NCBI GenBank assembly: GCA_018400615.1
Contig: JAGYML010000006.1
Span: forward strand, 1-41,176
Length of the DNA: 41,176 nucleotides
Direction of reading: 5' to 3'
From: a bacterium
Lineage (GTDB): Bacteria > Bacillota_I > Bacilli_A > Izemoplasmatales > Izemoplasmataceae
The position numbers and the translations under genes were made by a program. A model generated the notes under the pieces. It worked only from the letters and a program-made list of their open reading frames with translations. It was not told the origin of the DNA and did not search any database. Below, in pieces: positions 24,432-33,157 of this stretch (its first letter is position 1; every line of letters starts with the position of its first letter).

Positions 24432-25412
24432 ATGTTTAAAATCGGGAGTAAGACTTATGATTCAACCGTCGTGGTTGCCCCTATGGCAGGTGTGACCGAC
24501 GGGGCATTCAGAACCCTACTTGCTGAAATGGCACCATCGCTCATCTATACCGAGATGATTTCCAGTGATGCGATTTATTATGGCAATGAAAAAACCCTTG
24601 GCATGCTGAATGTCGAGCCTCATGAAAAGAACATCGCCCTTCAATTATTCGGGTCCAAAAAAGCCATGCTCGTGTACGCCACGAAGTATGTATGTGAACA
24701 CGTGAAGGCTATCGATACGATTGATCTCAATATGGGATGCCCGGTTCCTAAAGTGGTTAAAACCGGTGCGGGATCCGCCTTGATGCAAAATGAGGATCAT
24801 GCGGCTGACTTGGTAAAAGCCATGGTGGAGGTTTCAAGCGTTCCAATCACAGTAAAAATCAGAAGTGGTTGGGACAAGCAACATATCAACGCGGTGAGTC
24901 TTTCAAAAAAACTAGAAGCGGCAGGCGCAGCCGCCATCGCCATTCACGGAAGAACCCGTGTTCAAATGTATAAAAAATATGCGGACTGGGACATCATCAA
25001 ACAGGTCAAGGAAGCCGTTGACATACCCGTTATTGGAAATGGCGATGTGCGAACACCAGAAGACGCCAAGACAATGTTTGAAGAAACCGGTGTGGATGCT
25101 GTAATGGTCGGTCGGGCATTGCAAGGCAACCCTTGGCTTTTAAAAGCCATGCACACGTATCTTAATGAGGGGCATCAAATCAAAGAACCATCCATTGAAG
25201 AACGTCTGGACATGATTAAAAGACACGCTGAATTATTGATAAGAGAAAAAGGCAAAAAAGTGGCGCTTCTTGAGATGCGCACACATGCAGCATGGTATTT
25301 GAAAGGCGTCAAGCATGCGGCGGTTTTCAGGAGAGAACTTTCAAGAGTGGAAAGCCTCGAGAGTCTCAAGGCAACGTTGAATGAATTGGAAGACATGTCG
25401 AAATCTCTATAG
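24432..25412 (+). CDS. dusB: tRNA-dihydrouridine synthase (DusB-type)
   Basis: The 326-residue FMN enzyme has APMAGVTDGAFRTL, DLNMGCPVPKVVKTGAGSALM split around the catalytic Cys103, then IHGRTRVQMY, GNGDV and GRALQGNPW, which bind the flavin phosphate. It reduces uridines to dihydrouridine in tRNA loops. Which position is targeted cannot be told from sequence; DusB type is inferred from the Bacillota pattern. The ATG at 24432 lies 7 nt after AGGAGG; an earlier ATG at 24378 would overlap the promoter. It ends at a shared terminator with hflX. Confidence 0.93.
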   Translation: MFKIGSKTYDSTVVVAPMAGVTDGAFRTLLAEMAPSLIYTEMISSDAIYYGNEKTLGMLNVEPHEKNIALQLFGSKKAMLVYATKYVCEHVKAIDTIDLNMGCPVPKVVKTGAGSALMQNEDHAADLVKAMVEVSSVPITVKIRSGWDKQHINAVSLSKKLEAAGAAAIAIHGRTRVQMYKKYADWDIIKQVKEAVDIPVIGNGDVRTPEDAKTMFEETGVDAVMVGRALQGNPWLLKAMHTYLNEGHQIKEPSIEERLDMIKRHAELLIREKGKKVALLEMRTHAAWYLKGVKHAAVFRRELSRVESLESLKATLNELEDMSKSL

Positions 25413-25446
25413 AAAAAGACCCATCAATTTTGATGGGCCTTTTTTA
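25413..25446. terminator. Bidirectional terminator between dus and hflX
   Basis: The stem CCCATCA/TGATGGG is extended outward past one mismatch by G-C and A-T pairs. The plus strand ends in six T residues and the minus strand in five, so it can end both convergent genes. Confidence 0.85.
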
Positions 25447-25461
25447 TGGGATATGGCTTTG

Positions 25462-26703
25462 TTAAGCGATGTATTCTTCAAGTCTGTCTCTTAGTGATTT
25501 GGATACACGGGCTTTTATTTTCACTGTGTCATCTTCATAGTCGGTACTGAGGACTTCACCATATTCATTGAGCATGTGTACGATGTCGCCTTCTGATTGA
25601 GGAATGGAGAAGACAACGACACGGTCATCCTTGAAAAGCATTTTATGGACGAGGGTGATCAATTCGTCGATGTTTTCTTCTTGCTTCAAAGACACTTTGA
25701 TTGATGGGGTATAGCTTGGAGGTGGTACGGAATGAATCAAATCAATCTTGTTGAAGACATAGAGGGTTTCAATATCGGAAGCGTCGAGTTCATCCAATAC
25801 GGCGTTGGTGGTTTCAATCTGTTCCATGTAGTAGGGATGAGAAAAGTCCACTACATGCAAAAGCAAGTCGGCTTCCCTGATTTCTTCAAGTGTGGCTTTG
25901 AAGGATTCGACAAGTTCATGGGGAAGATTGGAGATGAATCCAATGGTATCGGTAAGCGTGAAGGGTTTCTTGTCTTTGAAAGCGATGCGTCTTGTCGAGG
26001 TTTCCAAGGTTTCAAAGAGGCGGTCCTTGGTTTCTACGTTTTTAGGAGAGTCGTCTTCACAATGGTTTAACATGACATTCATCAAGGTGCTTTTACCGGC
26101 ATTGGTATACCCCACGATGGCGACGTTTTTGATGGGACTGTTGCTTCGTTTCAAGCGGTTGGTTTTTCTTACGTGCACAATGTGGTCCAGTGATTTTTGG
26201 AGGGTCGTGATCTCCTTGTCGATTTTACGACGATCAAGCTCAAGTTTCTTTTCACCCGGACCTCTTTGACCAATGCCACCTTGTTGTTGTGAGAAGGATT
26301 CTCTCATGGCGCTCAGACGGGGTCTGAGGTATTTGAGCTGGGCCACTTCCACTTGAAGCATGGCTTCCTTGGTCTTGGCTCTTCTGGCAAAGATTTCGAG
26401 GATAAGTAGGGTCTTGTCGAGGATGGCGGTATCGAGCATGTTTTCGATGTTTCTGATTTGGGTGTTGGTAAGTTCTTCGTTGAAAATGACATAATCGAAA
26501 TCATGGGTATCTTGCAGTCCTTTGGCTTCTTCCAGTTTTCCGCTACCTATTTTCGTGGCCGGGGAAATCTGTCTTATGGACTGAGTCAAAGTATGGGTGA
26601 CCTCGACGTTCAGTGATGCGGCCAGGTTTTTGATTTCATTCAAGTCGTATTTCAAGGCTGCACGGCTTCTTCGTTCGATGCCTATCACTAGTGCGGTTTT
26701 CAT
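25462..26703 (-). CDS. hflX: GTPase HflX
   Basis: The 413-residue protein has an N-terminal HflX domain (KIGSGKLEEAK) and the hallmark GIGQRGPGEKKLELDRR. The G domain follows: G1 GYTNAGKST, G3 DTIGF, G4 NKIDL. HflX splits stalled or hibernating 70S ribosomes, especially after heat stress. The ATG at 26703 follows AGAGGTGAT. An extended -10 promoter sits just upstream, next to the nrdJ terminator, so it is its own unit. Confidence 0.96.
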   Translation of the reverse strand: MKTALVIGIERRSRAALKYDLNEIKNLAASLNVEVTHTLTQSIRQISPATKIGSGKLEEAKGLQDTHDFDYVIFNEELTNTQIRNIENMLDTAILDKTLLILEIFARRAKTKEAMLQVEVAQLKYLRPRLSAMRESFSQQQGGIGQRGPGEKKLELDRRKIDKEITTLQKSLDHIVHVRKTNRLKRSNSPIKNVAIVGYTNAGKSTLMNVMLNHCEDDSPKNVETKDRLFETLETSTRRIAFKDKKPFTLTDTIGFISNLPHELVESFKATLEEIREADLLLHVVDFSHPYYMEQIETTNAVLDELDASDIETLYVFNKIDLIHSVPPPSYTPSIKVSLKQEENIDELITLVHKMLFKDDRVVVFSIPQSEGDIVHMLNEYGEVLSTDYEDDTVKIKARVSKSLRDRLEEYIA

Positions 26704-26724
26704 GGAATCACCTCTCTCAATTGA

Positions 26725-26733
26725 ATTATAACA
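26725..26733 (-). promoter_or_regulatory. hflX promoter (extended -10)
   Basis: On the minus strand TGTTATAAT (26733 to 26725) is a perfect extended -10. The -35 position overlaps the T run of the nrdJ terminator and is poor. Confidence 0.6.
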
Positions 26734-26747
26734 CCCAAACGCGCTAT

Positions 26748-26775
26748 AAAAAAGGAAAAGCCAAATGGCTTTTCC
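26748..26775 (-). terminator. Rho-independent terminator of nrdJ
   Basis: A 9-bp perfect stem (26754-26762 with 26767-26775) has a 4-nt loop and is followed on the minus strand by six T residues (complement of 26748-26753). Confidence 0.92.
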
Positions 26776-26783
26776 AGTTTAAC

Positions 26784-29312
26784 TTATAATCCACATTTTA
26801 GTTGAGCGCCGCAATTTGTACAGGTGTTGCAGCCACCTGCATCTTCGACGGTGCCTTCGTTGCATACGGGACAAAGATCTCCAACTTCAACACCGATGTT
26901 TCTGTCTTGGCGATCACTGCGAAGGCCTTTGGTATTGGGTTCTTTTCTTTGTTGTTTTTCTTCTTTGACATCAATCCCAAGGTCCTTGATGTCAACTTGT
27001 TTTGGTTTTTCCTTGGCGTCGTCATCTTTGGTAAGGGAGAGCACTTGAGCGTCTCTGGAACCATCTACGTAAACCGTACCTCCCTTGGCACCTCCGAAGT
27101 ACAAGCGTTTGTAAACACCTTCGACTTCTTCGACTGTATAGCCTTTAGGCGCGTTGACGGTTTTTGAGATGGATGAATCCACCCAGTATTGAATGGCACA
27201 TTGCATGTCGACATGGCCTTCTGGTGGAAGCTCCATGGCACTGACAAAGAATTCAGGAAGATTGTCTGCGCTGTATTCTGGATTCTTATCGACGAATTCT
27301 TCGACAATCGGAGCGTTGACTTCTATGAACTTTCCGAGGCGTCCGCTTCTGAAGTATTTAAAGGCAAAATAGGGTTCAAGACCTGTTGAGACACCGACCA
27401 TGGTACCTGTTGAGCCTGTAGGCGCGATGGTGAGAAGGTGAGAGTTTCTGATTCCGTGTTTTCGAATGCCTTCTCTGATGGAGTCCGGTAATTTTTTGGT
27501 ATAACCGCTATTGAGCATTTTTTCCCGGTTTTCCTGCGTAGCAAGGTATGGGAAAGGGGCTTTTTCCTTGGCCAGTTCGATGCTGGTTTCATAGGCGGTT
27601 GTAGCGATGAATTCAAAAAGCTTGTCGACAAAGTCAATGCCGTCTTTGCTGCCATAGGTTTTGGCACTCCAGATAAGCAGGTCATGCAGTCCCATGACAC
27701 CAAGCCCGATACGTCTTTCTCCGAGAGCCTGTTCACGGTTATCTTCGAGGAAGTAATAGGTTTTGTCAATGACGTTGTCCTGGAGACGTACAGCGGTTTT
27801 GATGGTATTTTTGAGCTGGTCCCATTTGACAGCTTTAGCTTCTTTGTCCACAGCATTTGCGAGGTTCAAGGCTGCTAAGTTGCATACGGAATAAGGGGCC
27901 AGAGGCTGTTCGCCACACGGATTGGTGGACACGACTTTTTGCCCATAGGCTTTGGCGTTGGTTTGTTCGTTGGCGTTGTCTATGAAGAAGATGCCGGGTT
28001 CGGCTGAATAGGTTGCACAGATGTTGATGAGGTTCCAAAGTTCTTTGGCTTTGATTTTCGAGTGGGTCTTGAGAGGGTAGCCCATGCTTTCCCATTCACG
28101 CACGTCACCGACTTCCTGCCAGTGTTTGTCATAGGCTTCTTTTTGTTCTGCGTCATAATTGTCGATATCAGGAAATTTGAGTTCATGCATGGCGTCCTGT
28201 TCAATCTCATCCATAAAATCCTTGGTGATGGCGACTGAGATGTTGGCGCCACTCAGAAATTCCGGATCGGTTACTTCGTAGTGACCGCCCTTGTTCAAAC
28301 GTTCAAAAGCAGTGTCAATTATCTTTTTGGAGAATTTTGAACTGTCTTTTTTGGCTTGTTCAAGAATGTATTCGTTGATTTCTATTTCTTCATCGCTCAA
28401 GGGAACGAATTTGAGTTTGTTCTGTGCGGCTTTTTTGATTTGAGGATCTTCGATGGTTTCTATGAGAAACTGGAGGATTTTCGGATTTTGCATTTTGGAT
28501 ATGATGAAGTCGATGATATCGGGATGCCAGTCCGCCATCATGATCATTTGTGCGCCTCGTCTAGAGCCGCCCTGTTCAACAAGGTGGGTAAGTTGACTCA
28601 AGTCATGGAGCCAGCTTACTGCCCCACTTGATTTACCATTCACACCTTTGGCCAGTGCGTTTTTGGGTCTCAATGTAGATCCATTGGTACCCACGCCACC
28701 TCCGCGAGACATGATTTCCATAACCTGTTTGCGATGGTCACTGATTCCCCCACGCGAATCATGAATGAAAGGCATGACGAAACAATTGAAATAAGTGACC
28801 TCGGTTTGTGAGCCGGCTCCGAAAAGGACGCGCCCAGCTGGGACCAGATTGAAACTTGCCACTTCTTCATAAAAAGCTTTTTGAATCGCTTCTGATTCGT
28901 CTTCTCCCAAATGAGAGGCAAGACGCATGGCAATTTGTTCGAAATAAAGTTCCAACGGTTTGTCGACTTGTTTTCGGGGTCTAACAATCAAACCGTCTTT
29001 GTCGGCATCTTCGGTATTGCCCAGATAGTCGGGTTCGACCTTGATGGTCAGTTTGTCGTCCTCTATGGCGTGGACAATTCCTACGCCTCTTGCAGGGAAT
29101 TTAGGATCGTCTCGAACGATTGTCAGGACGAGGTCCCCTTCTTTTAGCGTTTTCAAATTCAAATCCTTTTGGGTGTACCTATCAAGCATGACGAGTCGTG
29201 ACACGCCGTCTAATGTTTTTTCCATGTCATCTGTGATAGGATAGAGGTGGGTAAAGTGTGTCTTGATGTCTTCATTGATGCTGTTGATAATGTCTTTAGA
29301 ATACTGTGGCAT
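26784..29312 (-). CDS. nrdJ: Vitamin B12-dependent (class II) ribonucleotide reductase
   Basis: The 842-residue enzyme has TYFNCFVM with a redox Cys, the NPCGE active site (464-468, radical Cys 466) and the radical-barrel stretch APTGSTGTMVGVSTGLEPYF. The C-terminal tail holds CPVCNEG and a CNTCTNCGAQLKCG cluster, which passes electrons or binds zinc. It makes deoxyribonucleotides using adenosylcobalamin and works with or without oxygen. The ATG at 29312 lies 8 nt after GGAGGG; an upstream TTG is less likely. It is monocistronic, with no nrdAB/nrdDG or nrdR nearby. Confidence 0.96.
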   Translation of the reverse strand: MPQYSKDIINSINEDIKTHFTHLYPITDDMEKTLDGVSRLVMLDRYTQKDLNLKTLKEGDLVLTIVRDDPKFPARGVGIVHAIEDDKLTIKVEPDYLGNTEDADKDGLIVRPRKQVDKPLELYFEQIAMRLASHLGEDESEAIQKAFYEEVASFNLVPAGRVLFGAGSQTEVTYFNCFVMPFIHDSRGGISDHRKQVMEIMSRGGGVGTNGSTLRPKNALAKGVNGKSSGAVSWLHDLSQLTHLVEQGGSRRGAQMIMMADWHPDIIDFIISKMQNPKILQFLIETIEDPQIKKAAQNKLKFVPLSDEEIEINEYILEQAKKDSSKFSKKIIDTAFERLNKGGHYEVTDPEFLSGANISVAITKDFMDEIEQDAMHELKFPDIDNYDAEQKEAYDKHWQEVGDVREWESMGYPLKTHSKIKAKELWNLINICATYSAEPGIFFIDNANEQTNAKAYGQKVVSTNPCGEQPLAPYSVCNLAALNLANAVDKEAKAVKWDQLKNTIKTAVRLQDNVIDKTYYFLEDNREQALGERRIGLGVMGLHDLLIWSAKTYGSKDGIDFVDKLFEFIATTAYETSIELAKEKAPFPYLATQENREKMLNSGYTKKLPDSIREGIRKHGIRNSHLLTIAPTGSTGTMVGVSTGLEPYFAFKYFRSGRLGKFIEVNAPIVEEFVDKNPEYSADNLPEFFVSAMELPPEGHVDMQCAIQYWVDSSISKTVNAPKGYTVEEVEGVYKRLYFGGAKGGTVYVDGSRDAQVLSLTKDDDAKEKPKQVDIKDLGIDVKEEKQQRKEPNTKGLRSDRQDRNIGVEVGDLCPVCNEGTVEDAGGCNTCTNCGAQLKCGL

Positions 29313-29353
29313 AGAAAATCCCTCCAAAGGACTGATTTTGTCTCGTATTAATT

Positions 29354-29382
29354 ATTATAGTGAATTGAAAATCCAATGTTAA
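29354..29382 (-). promoter_or_regulatory. nrdJ promoter
   Basis: On the minus strand TTAACA (29382 to 29377) and TATAAT (29359 to 29354) are 17 nt apart. The leader would be only about 35 nt, too short for a cobalamin riboswitch. Confidence 0.8.
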
Positions 29383-29495
29383 CCCTTGACTTTTCAAGAA
29401 GCGTGTGAATAAAAGGCATTACAAGGCTTAACCCTATTTTATAATTTTTTTAACAGGTTTTATACCATTATTAAAAACAGCTTAAGCTTATTCTA

Positions 29496-29504
29496 TGATA
29501 TAAT
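29496..29504 (+). promoter_or_regulatory. Probable cdaA promoter (extended -10)
   Basis: TGATATAAT (29496-29504) is an extended -10 without a good -35. It lies 45 nt before the cdaA start. Another TATAAT at 29440-29445 lacks a partner. Confidence 0.55.
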
Positions 29505-29548
29505 CATTTTGAAAACAAAAGTTATGCTATAAATTGGAGGTGATGAGT

Positions 29549-30289
29549 ATGAGCCTGAATGAATTTCTATTGATAAACGTGTATGTTGTGTCTATTTTTG
29601 CGTTGGTGGTGAAACCTAAAACCACCCATTCCATGTACAGAGTGCTCAAAGTCATCATCCTGGCGCTTTCGCTTCTTTTCATAAGAGACCTGTTCATCAG
29701 TGGTGCAATTGCTGGTAAATGGCTTCATACAGTCTTTTTAGTTTTGCCTTTGATATGGATTATGACCTTTTTTCTACATGGTGAGATTGTCGCACTTTTT
29801 AAAAATCTCGGTTTGAAGACCGGACTTTTCCCTGCCAATGTCATTGAAGAAGAAGTAAAATACGAACTTATGGATAGCATTGATTATCTTTCAAGACATA
29901 AAATCGGAGCGATTATCACCTTTGAAAGGGCCAATTCACTCGAAGAGTTCATCAACAGTGCTTTTTTACTCGGAGCGCCCTTGAGCAGTGAGCTATTGTC
30001 AAGTATATTCTATCCCAACACCCCGCTTCATGATGGGGCTGTGATCATCAAGGAAAACACCATTATGTGTGGAGGGGCTTATTTTCCACCAAGTGATAAA
30101 CCGAAGATTCCCAAAAATCTCGGATCGCGTCACCGTGCAGCGATAGGCATTAGTGAAATCACCGATGCATTTACCGTCGTTGTAAGTGAGCAGACCGGAC
30201 AGATTAGTGTGACGGTCGATGGGTATTTGGATCAGGATATTTCTGCAGAGTCTCTGGAACTTTATTTAGAGAAATATCTACAAGCCTGA
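29549..30289 (+). CDS. cdaA: Diadenylate cyclase CdaA (c-di-AMP synthase)
   Basis: The 246-residue protein has about three N-terminal membrane helices (roughly 7-22, 32-50, 57-77). A DAC domain follows with catalytic PLHDGAV (DGA at 162-164) and GSRHRAAIG (RHR at 194-196). It joins two ATP into c-di-AMP, the messenger controlling potassium and osmolyte uptake in Gram-positives. The ATG at 29549 lies 8 nt after GGAGG. The usual partners cdaR (YbbR) and glmM do not follow; a PAS/GGDEF-like membrane protein starts 25 nt downstream instead. Confidence 0.95.
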   Translation: MSLNEFLLINVYVVSIFALVVKPKTTHSMYRVLKVIILALSLLFIRDLFISGAIAGKWLHTVFLVLPLIWIMTFFLHGEIVALFKNLGLKTGLFPANVIEEEVKYELMDSIDYLSRHKIGAIITFERANSLEEFINSAFLLGAPLSSELLSSIFYPNTPLHDGAVIIKENTIMCGGAYFPPSDKPKIPKNLGSRHRAAIGISEITDAFTVVVSEQTGQISVTVDGYLDQDISAESLELYLEKYLQA

Positions 30290-30314
30290 ACCACGAAGAA
30301 AGAGGGTGTGACAC

Positions 30315-31463
30315 ATGGATGGCATAGTTGAATTCGAAGCCCTTCTACTCCTGGGATGGGCTTTGTTGGTATTCATAAAGAAACATCGAAGTAAAAAGGG
30401 AGATTTGGACCTTTTGCTGCTTTTCACAGCCACAATCATTTATATCGCATTTGTTCGTTTTGAACTGGCGTCGATTCCGCCTTACCTTTTTGAGGGGTTG
30501 CTTTATGGGGGAATCGCTTACACGTTATTCATGTTTGATTTGAAAGCGATTATGAAAAAAGACTTGAATCATGAAAAACTCAAAAGTTTGAAAAAAGATT
30601 ATAAAGCCCTTATGAACCGTTCGGAAATGTTGCGAAAACGGTTCATCGCTTTGCTTGATAGAATGCAGGATGGTGTACTATTCATTATGGAAGACGGTGA
30701 AATGTTCGCAACGGATCAAGCCGTAGAATTGCTTGGTTTTGAATCCAACGAGCTGAGTTATAAAGAATTTCTCGATTCCATGCATTCAGAAGATCGGGAT
30801 GTATACGTGTCTACGACATCCAAGCGTAAAGCCAAAGGGGATTACGTTACGCATTACAGAGTCATGACAAGACCCAATCCGCTTTGGATCAAGGAAACCG
30901 GTACCAAAGTGACTCATGACAAACGGACGATGACCCTTGCAATCATCCAGAGTCTGGATGTAAAAAAGTATCCCAGAACGAATATGGATGTTTTGAATGG
31001 ACTCAAAATCGATCAGGCACTTTATGAATCCTTGCAGACACTGAACACCAAAAAGAAAGAATACACGCTCATCTATTTTCAACTTTCCAACATCCCTTTT
31101 ATCAATGAACGTTACGGGCGTGACGTTGGAGATCTTATGATGGGTGAATTCATCAGTAAACTCATCTATCATTTTCTTGGAGATGCGGAGGCGCTTTTCA
31201 GAATTACGGGTATCCGCTATGCAATGGTCATTGAGGACCAAAGAAAATACGGTATGCTTAAACGCGCCCTTGAAGAGGGCGGAGATTTGGTCAATTACAC
31301 CATGTCTTTTGGAGGCACCAGACAAAGTGTGTATCCTTATTTCGGTATTCACACGGTGAAGGTGTTTGAAGAGCCGGTTGATGAAATCGGCGCACGCGCA
31401 GAGAAGGCTTTGAGCATAGCGCTTGATGACAAGACACAGGAAAACTATTTTATGATAGGGTGA
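30315..31463 (+). CDS. Membrane protein with PAS-like and degenerate GGDEF-like domains
   Basis: The 382-residue protein starts with two or three helices (about 6-22, 32-50, 57-76) and a charged linker predicted to be helical (80-110). A PAS-like sensor region follows (about 110-215: MQDGVLFIMEDGEMFATDQA). Residues about 226-375 resemble a GGDEF fold (IPFINERYGRDVGDLMMGEF), but the catalytic loop reads RITGIRYAMVIED, so GGDEF is replaced by TGIRY. Cyclic-di-GMP synthesis is therefore unlikely. The ATG at 30315 follows AGAGGGTG, 25 nt after cdaA, so it may sense a signal and act on CdaA or bind a nucleotide. Domain calls are from pattern and not a database. Confidence 0.7.
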   Translation: MDGIVEFEALLLLGWALLVFIKKHRSKKGDLDLLLLFTATIIYIAFVRFELASIPPYLFEGLLYGGIAYTLFMFDLKAIMKKDLNHEKLKSLKKDYKALMNRSEMLRKRFIALLDRMQDGVLFIMEDGEMFATDQAVELLGFESNELSYKEFLDSMHSEDRDVYVSTTSKRKAKGDYVTHYRVMTRPNPLWIKETGTKVTHDKRTMTLAIIQSLDVKKYPRTNMDVLNGLKIDQALYESLQTLNTKKKEYTLIYFQLSNIPFINERYGRDVGDLMMGEFISKLIYHFLGDAEALFRITGIRYAMVIEDQRKYGMLKRALEEGGDLVNYTMSFGGTRQSVYPYFGIHTVKVFEEPVDEIGARAEKALSIALDDKTQENYFMIG

Positions 31464-31467
31464 TTCG

Positions 31468-32010
31468 GTGGATAAAAAAGCTTATAGAAAGCATTATATA
31501 GCCCAAAGAAAATCAATGGACAAAGCAACCCACAACATGTTGAATGCGCTATTGATGGAAGGCCTTAGAAATGTGTTGAAAGAACACACACTGGAAAAAA
31601 TCGGAGTGTTCAATCCAATCATGAATGAAGTAGACGTACGGGCTTTGGGAGACACTTACACGCTTTATTATCCCAAAATCGTACATGACAGGATTGAATT
31701 CTTCAAGGATAGCGGAGAATTTAGAGAAGGCATGCTTGGGGTGAAAGAACCCAAGGGCAGTGAAGCGCTTGATAAAAACGATCTTGATGCGATTATCGTG
31801 CCTGGACTTGCCTATGATCTGGGCCTTTACCGTCTTGGATATGGCAAAGGGTATTACGATCAATTGCTAAGTGATTACAAAGGACTCAAGATAGGGGTCG
31901 CATTTGAATCGTTTCTTTTAGAAGCCCTTCCAAACAAGGCTCACGACATTCCAGTCGACATTCTAGTGACCGACAATCAGGTGTATATCAATGAGCACAA
32001 TGAAGTATAG
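31468..32010 (+). CDS. 5-formyltetrahydrofolate cyclo-ligase
   Basis: The 180-residue enzyme has the family's C-terminal signature IIVPGLAYDLGLYRLGYGKGYYD, split over ATP- and folate-binding loops, and an RKHYIAQRK start. It converts 5-formyl-THF to methenyl-THF with ATP, rescuing a folate dead end. This matches the folate genes at 15349-21883. The start is a GTG at 31468, four nt after the previous stop; AGGGTGA is a moderate ribosome site. Its 3' end overlaps ispD by 20 nt. Confidence 0.92.
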   Translation: MDKKAYRKHYIAQRKSMDKATHNMLNALLMEGLRNVLKEHTLEKIGVFNPIMNEVDVRALGDTYTLYYPKIVHDRIEFFKDSGEFREGMLGVKEPKGSEALDKNDLDAIIVPGLAYDLGLYRLGYGKGYYDQLLSDYKGLKIGVAFESFLLEALPNKAHDIPVDILVTDNQVYINEHNEV

Positions 32011-32680
32011 CGCGGTTGTCGTAGCGGGTGGAAAAGGTGTGCGTGCCAATCTCGGTTACAACAAGGTGTTCAAGAAAATAAACGGACGTCCCCTGCTTGA
32101 ATATGCGTTGTCTACCTTTAAAGAGGACAGTGCATGCAAGGCACTCATACTGGTTGTGCATCCGGATGACCAAGCCGTAGCCAAAGGCTTGTTTTCCAAG
32201 GTGTGTGATGCCATAGTAATCGGTGGGAAAACGCGTAAAGAAAGCGTTTATAATGGATTGAAGCATGTAAAGACCCCCTATGTAATGATTCATGATGGCG
32301 CCCGACCATTCATCTCCATGGACGTTTTGAGTCGGTTGAAAGAAGGGCTTGTTAAGCATGATTCACTTTCACCGGCCATTAAGATTTCCGATACGCTCAA
32401 ACGTGTCGAACATGACCGTGTGGTGGACACTTTGAGCCGTGAAAATCTTGTAGGCATTCAGACGCCTCAGGCATTTAAAACCGAGGCAATCACCAAGGCC
32501 CATCGAATGGCTCATAACGTCCATACGACCGCTACGTGTGATATGAGTCTTGCGAGTGAAATGCTCGCAATACAAGGGATCATAGTTGAAGGTGACATGC
32601 GAAGCATGAAATATACCCACGAATCGGATGGGTCATTAATGGAGTTGATTTTAAATGATACGCATCGGACAGAGTCGTGA
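31991..32680 (+). CDS. ispD: 2-C-methyl-D-erythritol 4-phosphate cytidylyltransferase
   Basis: The 229-residue enzyme has the nucleotide-binding VVAGGKGVRANLGYNKVF, where the family's usual Pro-Lys is Asn-Lys with Lys kept, then IHDGARPF, SDTLKR and QTPQAF. It makes CDP-methylerythritol, step three of the MEP isoprenoid route. The ATG at 31991 follows AGGTG and overlaps the previous gene. ispF overlaps its 3' end by 26 nt. An in-frame ATG three codons later is possible. Confidence 0.93.
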   Translation: MSTMKYSAVVVAGGKGVRANLGYNKVFKKINGRPLLEYALSTFKEDSACKALILVVHPDDQAVAKGLFSKVCDAIVIGGKTRKESVYNGLKHVKTPYVMIHDGARPFISMDVLSRLKEGLVKHDSLSPAIKISDTLKRVEHDRVVDTLSRENLVGIQTPQAFKTEAITKAHRMAHNVHTTATCDMSLASEMLAIQGIIVEGDMRSMKYTHESDGSLMELILNDTHRTES

Positions 32681-33149
32681 TACCCACAGACTGAAAAATG
32701 GGACGTCCCTTACTTTGGGCGGCATTGAACTGCCTTCCATGTATGAAGCTATTGGACACAGTGATGCAGACGTGTTACTGCATGCAATCAGTGAAGCCTT
32801 ACTGGGGGCCTTGGCGCTTGGGGATTTGGGCACTCATTTTCCAGATACGGACAGCCGATTCAAGAACATGGACTCAAAAGTCATTTTATCTAAAGTCCAT
32901 GATAAAATCAGTGATATCGGCTACGAAATTGGCAATCTTGATTGCACTATCCACCTTCAAAAACCGAAACTTGCGCCTTATGTGGCGAAAATGAGAGAAA
33001 CCATTGCGGGTATTCTAAAAACCTCTTTGGAGGCTATCAGTATCAAAGCTACGACGGGTGAAGGTGTTGGGACAGTGGGTTCAAGTGAAGCCATAGAAGC
33101 TGAATGCGTGGTCTTGATCAAGAAACGTACACACATACAACCGCTATAG
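32655..33149 (+). CDS. ispF: 2-C-methyl-D-erythritol 2,4-cyclodiphosphate synthase
   Basis: The 164-residue enzyme has the metal site Asp-Thr-His in GQSRDTHRL, GHSDADVLLHAI with the third His, HFPDTD and KATTGEGVGTVG. It cyclises CDP-ME 2-phosphate in the MEP route. It overlaps ispD by 26 nt, so coupling is likely. The other MEP genes (dxs, dxr, ispE, ispG, ispH) are outside this window. Confidence 0.95.
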   Translation: MIRIGQSRDTHRLKNGTSLTLGGIELPSMYEAIGHSDADVLLHAISEALLGALALGDLGTHFPDTDSRFKNMDSKVILSKVHDKISDIGYEIGNLDCTIHLQKPKLAPYVAKMRETIAGILKTSLEAISIKATTGEGVGTVGSSEAIEAECVVLIKKRTHIQPL

Positions 33150-33157
33150 GAGGGCTT

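Noticed and set aside
29313-29548. Cobalamin or c-di-AMP riboswitch between nrdJ and cdaA
   Set aside because: The nrdJ leader is about 35 nt. The cdaA side is AT-rich with no conserved cobalamin box or GC-rich paired domains. I see only promoter-like elements.
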